DNA of 64,000 bases from Gemmatimonadota bacterium (GTDB lineage Bacteria; JAAXHH01): contig JAPOZT010000017.1 in NCBI GenBank assembly GCA_026705925.1, forward strand, positions 97,866-161,865, read 5' to 3'. A model generated the notes under the pieces. The model ran no database searches. It was not told the DNA's origin and saw only the letters and a list, made by a program, of their open reading frames with translations. Numbering within the stretch: position 1 is the first letter of the stretch; each line of letters opens with the position of its first letter. The position numbers and the translations under genes were made by a program. Shown in pieces: positions 41,540 through 49,961 of this stretch.

Positions 41540-42319
41540 ATGTCGTTTGAGCAGATCCTCAAAGAGCAGGACGGCGGGGTGGTCACGATCACGATCGACC
41601 ATCCTCCCCTGAACGTGCTCAGCGCCCAGGTCGGACGAGAGCTCGGTGAAGCGCTCGACCGGATAGACGACGACCCTGCTGCTTCCGTGGTGATTCTCAC
41701 GGGGAGCGGCGACCGGGCCTTTGCCGCCGGAGCCGACATCCGTGAACTGCAGCGGCTGTCGGGTTCGGACGCCGAGGAAATGACCCATCGCTGGCATCGC
41801 CTTTTCCGGCGGATCGAAGGATTCAGATTGCCGGTCATTGCCGCCGTGAACGGGGTGGCGCTGGGAGGCGGATGCGAACTGGCCATGGCGTGCGATTTGC
41901 GTTACGCCTCGGAGAAAGCCCGGTTCGGCCAGCCGGAAATCAACCTCGGCCTGGTCCCGGGATGGGGCGGCACGCAGCGGTTGCCGCGGCTCATCGGCCG
42001 GGGACGGGCCCTCGAGTTGATGATGACGGGCGATATGTTCGATGCCGCCGAGGCCCATCGCCTCGGGCTCGTCAATCGCGTTATGGCGCCGGAAGACTTG
42101 ATGAAGACGGTCGGGGAACTGGCCGGGCGCATGGCCGCCAAGGGCGGCGTGGCGCTGGCTTCCATCAAGACCTGCGTCAACGAAGGGCTGGACCAGGGGC
42201 TGGACGAAGCCCTGGCGCTTGAAGCCCGAGAATTCGGAGCGGTGAGCTCCACAGAGGACAAGGCGGAAGGCATCGCGGCGTTTCTCGAGAAACGTCCCGC
42301 GGCATTCCGGGGTCGCTGA
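41540..42319 (+). CDS. Enoyl-CoA hydratase/isomerase (crotonase) family protein
   Basis: 259 residues from the ATG at 41540. The oxyanion-hole region is AFAAGADIREL, and both catalytic glutamates are present in VALGGGCELAMACDLRYASE and RFGQPEINLGLVPGWGGTQR. The C-terminal AFLEKRPAAFRGR is typical. It hydrates trans-2-enoyl-CoA in fatty-acid or branched acyl-CoA degradation. It is alone rather than in a beta-oxidation operon. Confidence 0.9.
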   Translation: MSFEQILKEQDGGVVTITIDHPPLNVLSAQVGRELGEALDRIDDDPAASVVILTGSGDRAFAAGADIRELQRLSGSDAEEMTHRWHRLFRRIEGFRLPVIAAVNGVALGGGCELAMACDLRYASEKARFGQPEINLGLVPGWGGTQRLPRLIGRGRALELMMTGDMFDAAEAHRLGLVNRVMAPEDLMKTVGELAGRMAAKGGVALASIKTCVNEGLDQGLDEALALEAREFGAVSSTEDKAEGIAAFLEKRPAAFRGR

Positions 42320-42396
42320 GTCGAGGCGTGCGCACTCAATAAGCGACCTGGATTTCATCGGTAACCATGGGCACGCGGCAGGAAGAGAGCGATCGT

Positions 42397-42717
42397 ATGC
42401 AGCTACTGGGACCCACCGAGGGCGAATACATTCAGGTAACAGGCGAATTTGAAAAGCGTGAAGCCATCGAGTTCTGCGTTCAGGATCTGAACAGCAAGAA
42501 CATGGAATTCGGCGTCTGCGAGCAGGACGGCAAGTTCTTCGTGGCCCGGGTCATCGTGCCGGACGAAGAGATCGATACCCGCTCCAAGATCGTCACGGTG
42601 CGCAGCGACCGGGTGGACATACACGGGAATCCCCGCGGGATCATCCGCAAGGGGGTCTACAACTTCGTGGAATGGTACGCGGACGGAGAAGTCACCGCCC
42701 AGGAAGCCGCCGTCTGA
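42397..42717 (+). CDS. Hypothetical protein
   Basis: 106 residues from the ATG at 42397 (GAGAG 8 nt upstream); an ATG at 42367 is the alternative. The sequence is soluble, acidic and free of low complexity, with alternating strands (EYIQVTGEF, MEFGVCEQDGKFFVARVIV, SKIVTVRSDRVDIHG) suggesting a small beta-rich domain. I do not recognise it. It is followed by a strong terminator and could be co-transcribed with the crotonase 77 bp upstream. Confidence 0.6.
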   Translation: MQLLGPTEGEYIQVTGEFEKREAIEFCVQDLNSKNMEFGVCEQDGKFFVARVIVPDEEIDTRSKIVTVRSDRVDIHGNPRGIIRKGVYNFVEWYADGEVTAQEAAV

Positions 42718-42905
42718 TTCGCGGGCCGGTCTGACCCGAACCGCCGGGAACCGCTCACCTTTCGGGGGCCTCAGGGTCGCCCGGCGTGTCGGCATCCGTA
42801 CAAAGACCTACCCGGCCCGGATGTGCCTGGAATGCCTGGACAGGCCTGTGCCTGACCGGGTCTCACGCATACAACATGCCGTACTGAGTGCATCCCACTC
42901 GACGA

Positions 42906-42944
42906 AACCATGGAAGCTTTCGGACAGCCTTCCATGGTTTTTTT
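42906..42944 (+). terminator. Strong rho-independent terminator
   Basis: AACCATGGAAG (42906-42916) pairs perfectly with CTTCCATGGTT (42929-42939) over 11 bp, with a 12-nt loop and a run of seven T residues. It ends the crotonase/hypothetical transcript. Confidence 0.88.
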
Positions 42945-42955
42945 GTAAATCTCGT

Positions 42956-43090
42956 TTGCACTTCGCGGACGCGACTTTCATCGAAGCGACTTCCGTGAAC
43001 ACGATTTCCATCGAAGCGATTTCCGCGGACGCGGCTTCCGCGAGCATGCCTGCGGCGACCACGACTTCCTCAATCAGGGCTTCCCCATAC
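42956..43090 (+). repeat. 15-bp minisatellite abutting the ABC-F start
   Basis: Nine degenerate 15-bp units in perfect register (consensus near GCGACTTCCATCGAA) run from just after the terminator to 12 bp before the ABC-F ATG. In the plus frame they read as five-residue units (ADATF, IEATS, VNTIS, IEAIS, ADAAS) reminiscent of a decayed pentapeptide repeat. No start with a ribosome-binding site supports translation. Confidence 0.7.
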
Positions 43091-43102
43091 AAGATTTGAC
43101 CC

Positions 43103-45037
43103 ATGGCGCTCGTATCCTTCCACAAAGTCACGAAACACTACGGCGCGCAGTGTGTCCTGCAGGGCATCAGCTGGGGCATCGACCCCGGCCAGCACGTGGG
43201 CCTGATCGGTTCCAACGGGACCGGCAAGACGACCATGCTACAACTCATCACCGGCGACCTGTCGCCGGACGAGGGGGAGATCTCCCGCCGTCGGGATCTC
43301 CGGACGGGCTACCTGACCCAGGACGCGCACCTTACCGCGACCAACTCGGTCCTGGACGAGGCGCTGAGCAGCTTCGAACGCATTCACGCGCTGGAAAAGC
43401 AACTGCGCGCGGCCGAGGCGGCGCTGGAGAAGGCGAAGGGCGACGCGGAGGAGACCGAGCGACGGCTCGGGCAGTACGGCTGGCTGACGGAAGAATTCGA
43501 ACGGGCTGGCGGCTACACCTACCCGCACCGCGCAAAAACCGTGCTCCACGGGCTGGGCTTCAAGGAGGAAGACCTGCCCCTGCCGGTCAACGTGCTCAGC
43601 GGCGGGCAGAAGACGCGCCTTCGCCTGGGCAAGCTGCTGCTGGGGGACGCGGACCTGCTGCTGCTGGACGAACCGGAAAGCCACCTGGACGTGGCCGCGA
43701 CGGAGTGGCTGGAGGAGTACATCACCGACCACCCGGCGGCCATCCTGCTCGTTTCCCACGACCGCTACTTCCTCGACCGGACCGTGAACCGGATCGCCGA
43801 ACTGGAAGACCTGGGGCTGCAGAACTTCCCGGGCAACTACACCCGGGCCATGGAGGTCAAGGCGGAACGCCTCAAGGCGCGGCAGCGCGAATACGACCAG
43901 CAGCAGGCATTCATCAAGGAGCGGGAGGAGTTCATCCGCCGGACCATCGAGGGCGTCAAGACCAAGCAGGCCCAGGGAAGGCGGAGCCATCTGGCGCGCC
44001 TCGAGCGCCTCGAGAAGCCGCGGACGAAGCACCGGTCGGCCTCTCTGAACTTCGGGGCGATGAAGCGCAGCGGCCGGGACGTGCTCGCCCTCGATGACGT
44101 GTCGAAGAGCTACGGCACGCGGACGCTGTTCTCGGAACTGCACTTCACCCAGCACCTCGGCGACCGCGTGGGCCTGATCGGGTACAACGGCGCGGGCAAG
44201 ACCACGCTGCTCCGCATGATCGTGGGCCAGGAGACGCCTTCGTCCGGGAGCATCCGCCTGGGTACGGGCGTGGACATCGGCTACTACGACCAGGAACGGG
44301 CCAGCCTCACGGGCGAGCGGTCCGTGCTGAATGAACTCTGGTCGGTCAGGCCGGGCATGAACGAGGGTACCGTGCGCAACCTCCTCGGCCGGTTCCTCTT
44401 TCGTGGAGACGACGTCTTCAAGCAGGTGAACCTGCTGAGCGGCGGGGAGCAGGGGCGCCTGGCACTGGCCAAGCTGATTCTGGAGGAACCGAACTTCCTG
44501 GTCCTCGACGAGCCGACCAACCACCTCGACATCCTCTCCAGGCAGGCCCTCGAACAGGCATTGGCCGACTACCCCGGCACGCTCATGGTGGCGTCCCACG
44601 ACCGGTATTTCCTCGACCAGATGGTCGGCGCGCTGCTGATCTTCGAACAGGACGGCGTCCGCCACTGGGAAGGCACCTACTCGGAATACCGGGCCTTCAA
44701 GGAGGAGCAGCGCCTCGAAGCCGCGCGGTCTAAGGAGAAGAAGCCTCGGCGCAAGGCCGGGGCGGCTGGCGGGACGACTGGCGGGGCGACCGGGGCGGCC
44801 TACGATCCACGTAAGAAGGAACGCAAGGAGCAGCGGATGATGGCCGAAGCGCTGGAAGAGGCCATCCGGAAGAAGGAGGCGGAGATCGCCCGCCTCGAGG
44901 GCGACCTGGGCGAGGAGGGAACCTTCTCCGACCGGGAGCAGGTCGAACGGGTCGGCAGCGCTTATGCACGTGCACGTCAGGAGTTGGAGGACCTCTACCT
45001 GGAGTGGGAGGTCGTCGCCATGGAGCTGGAAGATTAG
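43103..45037 (+). CDS. ABC-F family ATPase (ribosome-associated, Uup/EttA-like)
   Basis: 644 residues with two ABC domains and no membrane segment. Domain 1: GSNGTGKTT, LSGGQKTRLRLGKLL, Walker B LLLLDEPESHLD (usually DEPTNHLD). A charged interdomain linker is rich in Arg/Lys/Glu. Domain 2: GYNGAGKTT, LSGGEQGRLALAKLI, FLVLDEPTNHLD. A Gly/Ala/Thr-rich spacer leads to a C-terminal coiled coil (about 575-640) as in Uup. ABC-F proteins act at the ribosomal E site in translation or antibiotic protection. No clear Shine-Dalgarno is seen. Confidence 0.88.
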   Translation: MALVSFHKVTKHYGAQCVLQGISWGIDPGQHVGLIGSNGTGKTTMLQLITGDLSPDEGEISRRRDLRTGYLTQDAHLTATNSVLDEALSSFERIHALEKQLRAAEAALEKAKGDAEETERRLGQYGWLTEEFERAGGYTYPHRAKTVLHGLGFKEEDLPLPVNVLSGGQKTRLRLGKLLLGDADLLLLDEPESHLDVAATEWLEEYITDHPAAILLVSHDRYFLDRTVNRIAELEDLGLQNFPGNYTRAMEVKAERLKARQREYDQQQAFIKEREEFIRRTIEGVKTKQAQGRRSHLARLERLEKPRTKHRSASLNFGAMKRSGRDVLALDDVSKSYGTRTLFSELHFTQHLGDRVGLIGYNGAGKTTLLRMIVGQETPSSGSIRLGTGVDIGYYDQERASLTGERSVLNELWSVRPGMNEGTVRNLLGRFLFRGDDVFKQVNLLSGGEQGRLALAKLILEEPNFLVLDEPTNHLDILSRQALEQALADYPGTLMVASHDRYFLDQMVGALLIFEQDGVRHWEGTYSEYRAFKEEQRLEAARSKEKKPRRKAGAAGGTTGGATGAAYDPRKKERKEQRMMAEALEEAIRKKEAEIARLEGDLGEEGTFSDREQVERVGSAYARARQELEDLYLEWEVVAMELED

Positions 45038-45050
45038 GATCGGAGGAAAC

Positions 45051-46028
45051 TTGTACGACGCCGTCATCATAGGGTCCGGCCCGGCCGGACTCGCCGCAGC
45101 CTATGCCGCCAAACAGGCCGGACTGGATTACGTGGTCGTTGAACGCCAGTGCATCGTCCACACCATCTACCGGTTTCCCACGGGCCTGGTCTTCTACTCG
45201 ACCCCGGAACTCATCTCGCTGGGCGACGTGCCCATGATCGTACAGGGGCTTAAGCCCACCCGGGAAGAGGCACTAAACTACTACCTGAAATTCGTCGAGT
45301 CCCAGGAACTCAAGGTGAACACCTACGAAGAGGTCACCCGCATCTCGGGCCAGGACGGCGACTTCGAGATCGAATCGGTCTCGCAGCGGGAGGGGAACCG
45401 AAGCTACCGGACCCGGAAAGTCATCCTGGCCACCGGCGCTTTCGACAGCGCCAACCGGATCGGCGTGCCCGGCGAGGAACTGCCCAAGGTTTTCCACTAT
45501 TTCAAGGAAGGCCACCCCTACTTCGACCGGGACGTCCTCGTCGTGGGCGGCAAGAGCTCGGCCGTAGAAACAGCTTTGACCCTGTACCGCGCCGGCGCCC
45601 GGGTGACCATGTCCTACCGTCGTGGCGCGTTCCGGGGCATCAAGTACTGGGTCCTGCCCGACCTGGAGAACCGCATCGCCGAGGGATCGATCACGGCCAT
45701 CATGAATTCCACGGTGAAGGAAATCCGACAGACCGATGTGGTCCTGGAAGCAGCGGGGACGGAGCGCGTGATCCCGAACGACTTCGTCTTCTGCATGACG
45801 GGCCACACACCCGACGTGCCCTTCCTGAGCGGCACGGGCGTCAGAGTTCAGCCCAATGACAACGTCCCGGTGCACGACCCCGAAACCTTCGAATCCAACG
45901 TCCCCGGTATCTACATCATCGGCGTCATCACCGCCGGTAATGTGAGCAGCGACATCTTCATCGAAAATAGCCGCTTGCATGGACCGAAGGTGGTGGAGCA
46001 TATTCTGGGGCAGGACGAGATTTCGTAG
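45051..46028 (+). CDS. ypdA: YpdA-like FAD/NADPH bacillithiol disulfide reductase
   Basis: 325 residues from a TTG start directly after GGAGGAAAC; this places YDAVIIGSGPAGLAAAYAA at the N-terminus as in YpdA. Family features are VVERQCIVHTIYRFPTG, FYSTPELISLGDVPMI, the second nucleotide motif VVGGKSSAVETALTLYRAGA, and the terminal YIIGVITAGNVSSDIFIENSR. YpdA (Bdr) reduces oxidised bacillithiol with NADPH. The brxB gene in this window supports that assignment. The track ORF begins inside ABC-F in the wrong place. The next gene overlaps its stop. Confidence 0.85.
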   Translation: MYDAVIIGSGPAGLAAAYAAKQAGLDYVVVERQCIVHTIYRFPTGLVFYSTPELISLGDVPMIVQGLKPTREEALNYYLKFVESQELKVNTYEEVTRISGQDGDFEIESVSQREGNRSYRTRKVILATGAFDSANRIGVPGEELPKVFHYFKEGHPYFDRDVLVVGGKSSAVETALTLYRAGARVTMSYRRGAFRGIKYWVLPDLENRIAEGSITAIMNSTVKEIRQTDVVLEAAGTERVIPNDFVFCMTGHTPDVPFLSGTGVRVQPNDNVPVHDPETFESNVPGIYIIGVITAGNVSSDIFIENSRLHGPKVVEHILGQDEIS

Positions 46029-46342
46029 TGAGTATACGACTGTATTTCAATGAGCAATGTCCCGATTGCGCACGGCAGGCAGCGCGCACGGGTCGCATGG
46101 ACTGGCTGGACCGGGTCGAACTGCGGACAGACCGGTCGCCGATCGGAGAAGTTCCCGCAGGCGAAATCGTCGTGGTCGAAAACAGAACGGACAGGGTTTT
46201 CACCGGGATCTATGCGACACGCAAAGTGTGCTTGCAGGTTCCCCTGTTGGTTCCTTTCGGACTGCTGCTGTACCTGCCGCCCGTCCTGAAGATCGCGGGA
46301 CGAAGAAAAATGGGATGCAACGGCGACGCATGCGAGATTTGA
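46028..46342 (+). CDS. DCC-family (DUF393) thiol-disulfide protein
   Basis: 104 residues from a GTG overlapping the ypdA stop (TAGTG), so translation is coupled. The thioredoxin-like N-terminus LYFNEQCPDCARQAARTG has the CxxC typical of DCC proteins. It is followed by RMDWLDRVELRTD, a strand EIVVVENRTDRVFTG, a hydrophobic segment (PLLVPFGLLLYLPPVL) and a Cys-containing tail (MGCNGDACEI). A redox role in the same thiol pathway as YpdA is the simplest inference. The second Asp of the DCC consensus is not clear. Confidence 0.7.
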   Translation: MSIRLYFNEQCPDCARQAARTGRMDWLDRVELRTDRSPIGEVPAGEIVVVENRTDRVFTGIYATRKVCLQVPLLVPFGLLLYLPPVLKIAGRRKMGCNGDACEI

Positions 46343-46465
46343 GACGAATGTTTCACTGTTCGCGGTGTGCCATGCCGCAGGTGGCGACCTACCGTACGTG
46401 GCGAAATTCCATCCGGTTGCTCAGTTGCTACACGCCAATGCCCTTGTCGTTGAAGAGGTGAATCC

Positions 46466-46969
46466 ATGAATGAAAACAAGCCCACTTCCAATCCCCTCGT
46501 CGGTGTAGTCATGGGCAGCAAGTCCGACTGGGACACCATGCGGAACGTCCAGGAGGTGCTCGAGCAGTTCGGCGTGCCCCACGAATGCCGGATCGTCTCA
46601 GCCCACCGCACGCCCCTCTGGCTGGCCGAATACGCGGCCGAGGCCGAGGGAAGAGGACTCGAAGTCATCATCGCGGGCGCTGGCGGCGCGGCTCATCTAC
46701 CCGGCATGATGGCGGCACAGACTCTGTTGCCGGTGCTCGGCGTGCCCGTGGAGAGCAAGGCGCTCAAGGGCATGGACTCCCTGCTCTCCATTGTCCAGAT
46801 GCCCCGCGGCATCCCCGTGGGCACCCTGGCCATCGGCCAGTCCGGCGCCGTGAACGCGGGCCTGCTCGCCGTGGCCATCCTGGCCAACTCGCGGCCGGAC
46901 CTGCGAGAGAAACTTAGGCAGTACAGGGAAGATCAGACCGACAAGGTCATGGGGGACGAGCTGACGTGA
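46466..46969 (+). CDS. purE: N5-carboxyaminoimidazole ribonucleotide mutase
   Basis: 167 residues with the PurE class I motifs: [13 protein letters not shown] at the substrate loop, [11 protein letters not shown] with the catalytic His, and [17 protein letters not shown]. It converts N5-CAIR to CAIR in purine synthesis. Its stop overlaps the purK start by 4 nt (GTGA). Confidence 0.95.
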   Translation: MNENKPTSNPLVGVVMGSKSDWDTMRNVQEVLEQFGVPHECRIVSAHRTPLWLAEYAAEAEGRGLEVIIAGAGGAAHLPGMMAAQTLLPVLGVPVESKALKGMDSLLSIVQMPRGIPVGTLAIGQSGAVNAGLLAVAILANSRPDLREKLRQYREDQTDKVMGDELT

Positions 46970-48135
46970 GCGGAACCAATGACGTGGCCGGTACACGCGC
47001 TCCCGTTCTCCCCGGCTCGACCATCGGTATCCTCGGCAGCGGTCAACTCGGCCGCATGATCGCCATCGCCGCCCGGCGCATGGGTTACCGCGTCCACACC
47101 CTATCGCCCGAATCCGACTCGCCCACCGGTCACGTCGCAGACCGTGAAATCGTGGCTGCCTACGACGACGTGGAAGCCGTGAAACGCTTCGCCGAAGGCG
47201 TGGACGTCATCACCCTGGAGTTCGAGAACATATCGGCCGCCTGCGTCGACGCCGCGTCGCCGATTGCTCCTGTTCGCCCCAAGGGCAGCGTCCTCCACAC
47301 GACGCAGAACCGCCTGCGGGAGAAGACTTTTTTGGCGGAGCACGGGCTTCCGGTCGCGCCGTTTCGCCACGTCAAGTGGAGGGAGGAACTGGCAGCGGCC
47401 ACCGAGGAAATCGGCACGCCCGCCGTGCTCAAGACAGCAGGATTCGGCTATGACGGCAAGGGGCAGGTGAAGATCGAATCGGCCGACGACGTGGTCCGTG
47501 CGTGGACGTCCATGACGGGGCAGGAAGCGGTGCTCGAAGCGTTTATCGACTTCAAGCTGGAACTGTCGGTCGTCGCCGCACGAGGATTGACCGGAGATTT
47601 CGCCCATTACGGTGCCGTCCAGAACAAGCATTCAAACCACATACTTGACGTCACGGCCGCCCCGGCCGACGTGTCGGGTGCGGTTAACGTCACCGCAGTA
47701 AACCTTACGCGGAAGGTATTCGAAGCCCTCGATGTCGTCGGGGTCGCCTGCGTCGAGTACTTCCTCGACCGCGACGGGAACCTTATCATCAACGAGATTG
47801 CACCTCGCGTCCACAACTCGGGCCACTTCACCTTCGACGCCTGCGTCACCAGCCAGTTTGAGCAGCAGGTCCGCGCCGTGTGCGACCTGCCTCTCGGGTC
47901 GACCGAGCAGCCCCGGCCCGCGGCCATGGCCAACCTGCTGGGAGATCTGTGGGTGAATGGCGAACCTGATTGGGCGTCAGCCCTGGCCATACCGGAAGTC
48001 AAGCTGCACCTGTACGGAAAACAGGAAGCCCGGCCAGGAAGAAAGATGGGGCATTTGACGGCGATGGCGGATACGCGGGAGCAGGCGGTGGAAAAGGTGG
48101 TGGAGGCGAGGCGGAGTCTGGACAGTTCTTTGTAA
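46966..48135 (+). CDS. purK: N5-carboxyaminoimidazole ribonucleotide synthase
   Basis: 389 residues from a GTG overlapping purE. The pre-ATP-grasp N-terminus [20 protein letters not shown] is followed by ATP-grasp motifs [16 protein letters not shown] and [20 protein letters not shown]. It makes N5-CAIR from AIR, bicarbonate and ATP, feeding PurE. The purE-purK order and coupling are standard. Confidence 0.95.
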   Translation: MSGTNDVAGTRAPVLPGSTIGILGSGQLGRMIAIAARRMGYRVHTLSPESDSPTGHVADREIVAAYDDVEAVKRFAEGVDVITLEFENISAACVDAASPIAPVRPKGSVLHTTQNRLREKTFLAEHGLPVAPFRHVKWREELAAATEEIGTPAVLKTAGFGYDGKGQVKIESADDVVRAWTSMTGQEAVLEAFIDFKLELSVVAARGLTGDFAHYGAVQNKHSNHILDVTAAPADVSGAVNVTAVNLTRKVFEALDVVGVACVEYFLDRDGNLIINEIAPRVHNSGHFTFDACVTSQFEQQVRAVCDLPLGSTEQPRPAAMANLLGDLWVNGEPDWASALAIPEVKLHLYGKQEARPGRKMGHLTAMADTREQAVEKVVEARRSLDSSL

Positions 48136-48173
48136 GATTGTTACCGGTTGAATGCTGCGCCGCAAGACTTAAA

Positions 48174-48743
48174 CTAGAACGACACCTCCAGACCGATGCC
48201 TACCGTGCCGGCTGATTGATCGGCAATTTGGACGTCAAACGTTGGATAAAATCGAAGACTTCCGGATACTGGAAAGGTCGTCTGCTGCCAGACATCCCTC
48301 CTGATCAGCGCGCCGACCATATACCCGGTTATCGCAAGGCTGGAACCCCCGATCGAAGCAGCCAACCTTCCATCGATCCAGGGTTTTCCGTCACAGGAAT
48401 CATCAGATACCGTTCCCTTTTCACAGGAGTTATCTGCGATATGACTCAATACAATGCCGGCCACGACCCCGATGCCCCCGCCAACAAGGAAACCTACCGT
48501 CCTGTATGACCTTGATCCCACGTGACGCTCAAGCAATTCGATTTCGCCATGGCGAATCCGCAGAGGATTTCCGTCTCGCTGAATCAAGCTGAAACTGGTT
48601 GAGTCATGGGCCGATAAGTAACCATCATAACGAGCATCCGGCGTAGTGACTCGAAGCCTTTCCCCCACACTTTGTGCTGCAGTAAACGATGGATAGCCCA
48701 CAGAAAGCAGTAAAATAAAAACAGTAATCGGTATCCTCCTCAC
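48174..48743 (-). CDS. Secreted or envelope protein of unknown function
   Basis: 189 residues from a GTG that overlaps the stop of the upstream kinase gene (GTGTGAGG). A signal peptide (RRIPITVFILLLSVGYPSFT, then AAQ) is followed by a beta-rich segment (SVGERLRVTTPDARYDGYL). A glycine-rich hydrophobic segment with a Cys pair follows (VGFLVGGGIGVVAGIVLSH...SCEKGTVSDDSC), and then a C-terminal region ending VGIGLEVSF, a terminal aromatic. The pattern resembles small glycine-zipper envelope proteins. I do not recognise a family. Convergent with purK. Confidence 0.6.
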   Translation of the reverse strand: MRRIPITVFILLLSVGYPSFTAAQSVGERLRVTTPDARYDGYLSAHDSTSFSLIQRDGNPLRIRHGEIELLERHVGSRSYRTVGFLVGGGIGVVAGIVLSHIADNSCEKGTVSDDSCDGKPWIDGRLAASIGGSSLAITGYMVGALIRRDVWQQTTFPVSGSLRFYPTFDVQIADQSAGTVGIGLEVSF

Positions 48744-49792
48744 ACCATCCCCCGCAACGTCTCCACCGCCTCGTCCAGATACTCGTCCTGAGTAAGATCT
48801 CCCTCGACCAGATCCGGTCGGTGACCGCCCCATTGCGTAGCCAGCACCAGCGTCTCGCCGATATCCCATAGCGTCCAGGCATTCGCGAATACCGGCAGGC
48901 AGTCCAGTTCCTGCCGGGTCAATGGGCGCACCTGGTTATATCCTTCCAGGAAGCAGCGCCAGATCTCGTCCGTCAGATGATCGGGCACCGTCTCGATGAT
49001 GTTATATTTGAAGGTCGCCACGTCATAAGCCCGCCAGCCGAAGGCACACTGGTCGAAATCCAGGATGCAGTATCCGTTGTCGGGATGGTACAGGATGTTT
49101 CCTACATGCAGATCGGCGTGAATGAGACCGTAGATGTCCTTACCCTTGCCCAGCGCGTTGATCTGCCGGCGCATATGATCGGCGTAATCCTTGAAGAAAG
49201 ACAGATTCTCGCCGCGCCGCTCCTTCAGGATGGATTCCAGTGTCTGCAGCGGGCCGTCCAGCAGATATTGCAGATCGAAATGATGACGACAGTACGGCCT
49301 TGGAAACTGGTCCGCCCGCTGGTGTATCTCAGCCACCGCAGCACCGAAGGAAATCACGACCGGTTCCTTCACTTCGGGATACCAGGTCACGTGCTCCTCG
49401 CCTTTGAAGAAGCGAAACAGGGCGCTGCAGGCCCCGTCGCGCCACGGGGCGGGACGGCCGGATTCAGCATCCAGAGTACTCAGCCGTTGCCCATCCAGCC
49501 GCTTAACCGGCTCAGGTACCGCCAGTTTGAATTCTTTCAGGTAGGCCAGCAGGTCGAGCTCATACCGGTAGGCCTCGGGATTGCGGACGTAGAAGTCATG
49601 ATCCGTATAAATCCGGTAGACGTACCTCTGATCCTGCGTCGTAATTAGAAAGTTCCTGTTGGCCCCGGGCTCCAGTTCGCGTACATCCACGGGTGTAGCC
49701 AGGCCATAGTGCTCCACCAGGTATGCGGCGACGGCGGAACAGGACTGCTCCGAAGATCTATCAGATGCGGAAGAATCGGAAGTATTGTTCAT
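48740..49792 (-). CDS. APH/RdoA-type phosphotransferase
   Basis: 350 residues from the ATG at 49792 (the track ORF starts at a TTG four codons earlier). The aminoglycoside-phosphotransferase/ChoK-like kinase fold is indicated by the Brenner motif LIHADLHVGNILYHPDNG (catalytic Asp, Asn) and the metal Asp in CILDFDQCAFGWRAYDVA. The N-lobe contains NFLITTQDQRYVYRIY. Relatives include homoserine kinase type II, YihE/SrkA and aminoglycoside kinases; the substrate is unknown. It is translationally coupled to the secreted-protein gene downstream. Confidence 0.8.
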   Translation of the reverse strand: MNNTSDSSASDRSSEQSCSAVAAYLVEHYGLATPVDVRELEPGANRNFLITTQDQRYVYRIYTDHDFYVRNPEAYRYELDLLAYLKEFKLAVPEPVKRLDGQRLSTLDAESGRPAPWRDGACSALFRFFKGEEHVTWYPEVKEPVVISFGAAVAEIHQRADQFPRPYCRHHFDLQYLLDGPLQTLESILKERRGENLSFFKDYADHMRRQINALGKGKDIYGLIHADLHVGNILYHPDNGYCILDFDQCAFGWRAYDVATFKYNIIETVPDHLTDEIWRCFLEGYNQVRPLTRQELDCLPVFANAWTLWDIGETLVLATQWGGHRPDLVEGDLTQDEYLDEAVETLRGMV

Positions 49793-49846
49793 GATGGGTG
49801 CCAATATGAGTCTGCAAACTTGACCAGGGCAACAAGTTTAATTTCA

Positions 49847-49947
49847 TTGCCTGAGCGACCCAATGTCATCGTCCTGATGTCCGGCCAGCAACAGCTCGAC
49901 ATGGTGAGTTGCTCGGACTGAACGAGGTATGCCGAATGCCGCACATC
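49847..49947 (+). pseudogene. Decayed fragment of a sulfatase 5-prime end
   Basis: These 101 bp align with the first 104 bp of the intact sulfatase gene at 51195. The fragment reads LPERPNVIVLMSGQQQLDMV against LPKRPNIVVLMSDQQRLDTV. After VSC a deletion shifts the frame, and the match resumes as CGGACTGAACGAGGT before ending near GCACATC. It lies between the kinase and the DUF3500 gene, 1.35 kb upstream of the parent, in the same orientation. Confidence 0.8.
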
Positions 49948-49961
49948 TATCTGAGGAATGT

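Noticed and set aside
42821-43099. 92-aa ORF over the terminator and minisatellite
   Set aside because: It would be translated through a strong terminator hairpin and has no ribosome-binding site; retained only as a possible fossil reading frame of the repeat.
46346-46461. Short Cys-containing ORF between the DCC gene and purE
   Set aside because: About 37 codons, no ribosome-binding site, and no sign of conservation can be judged from one sequence.
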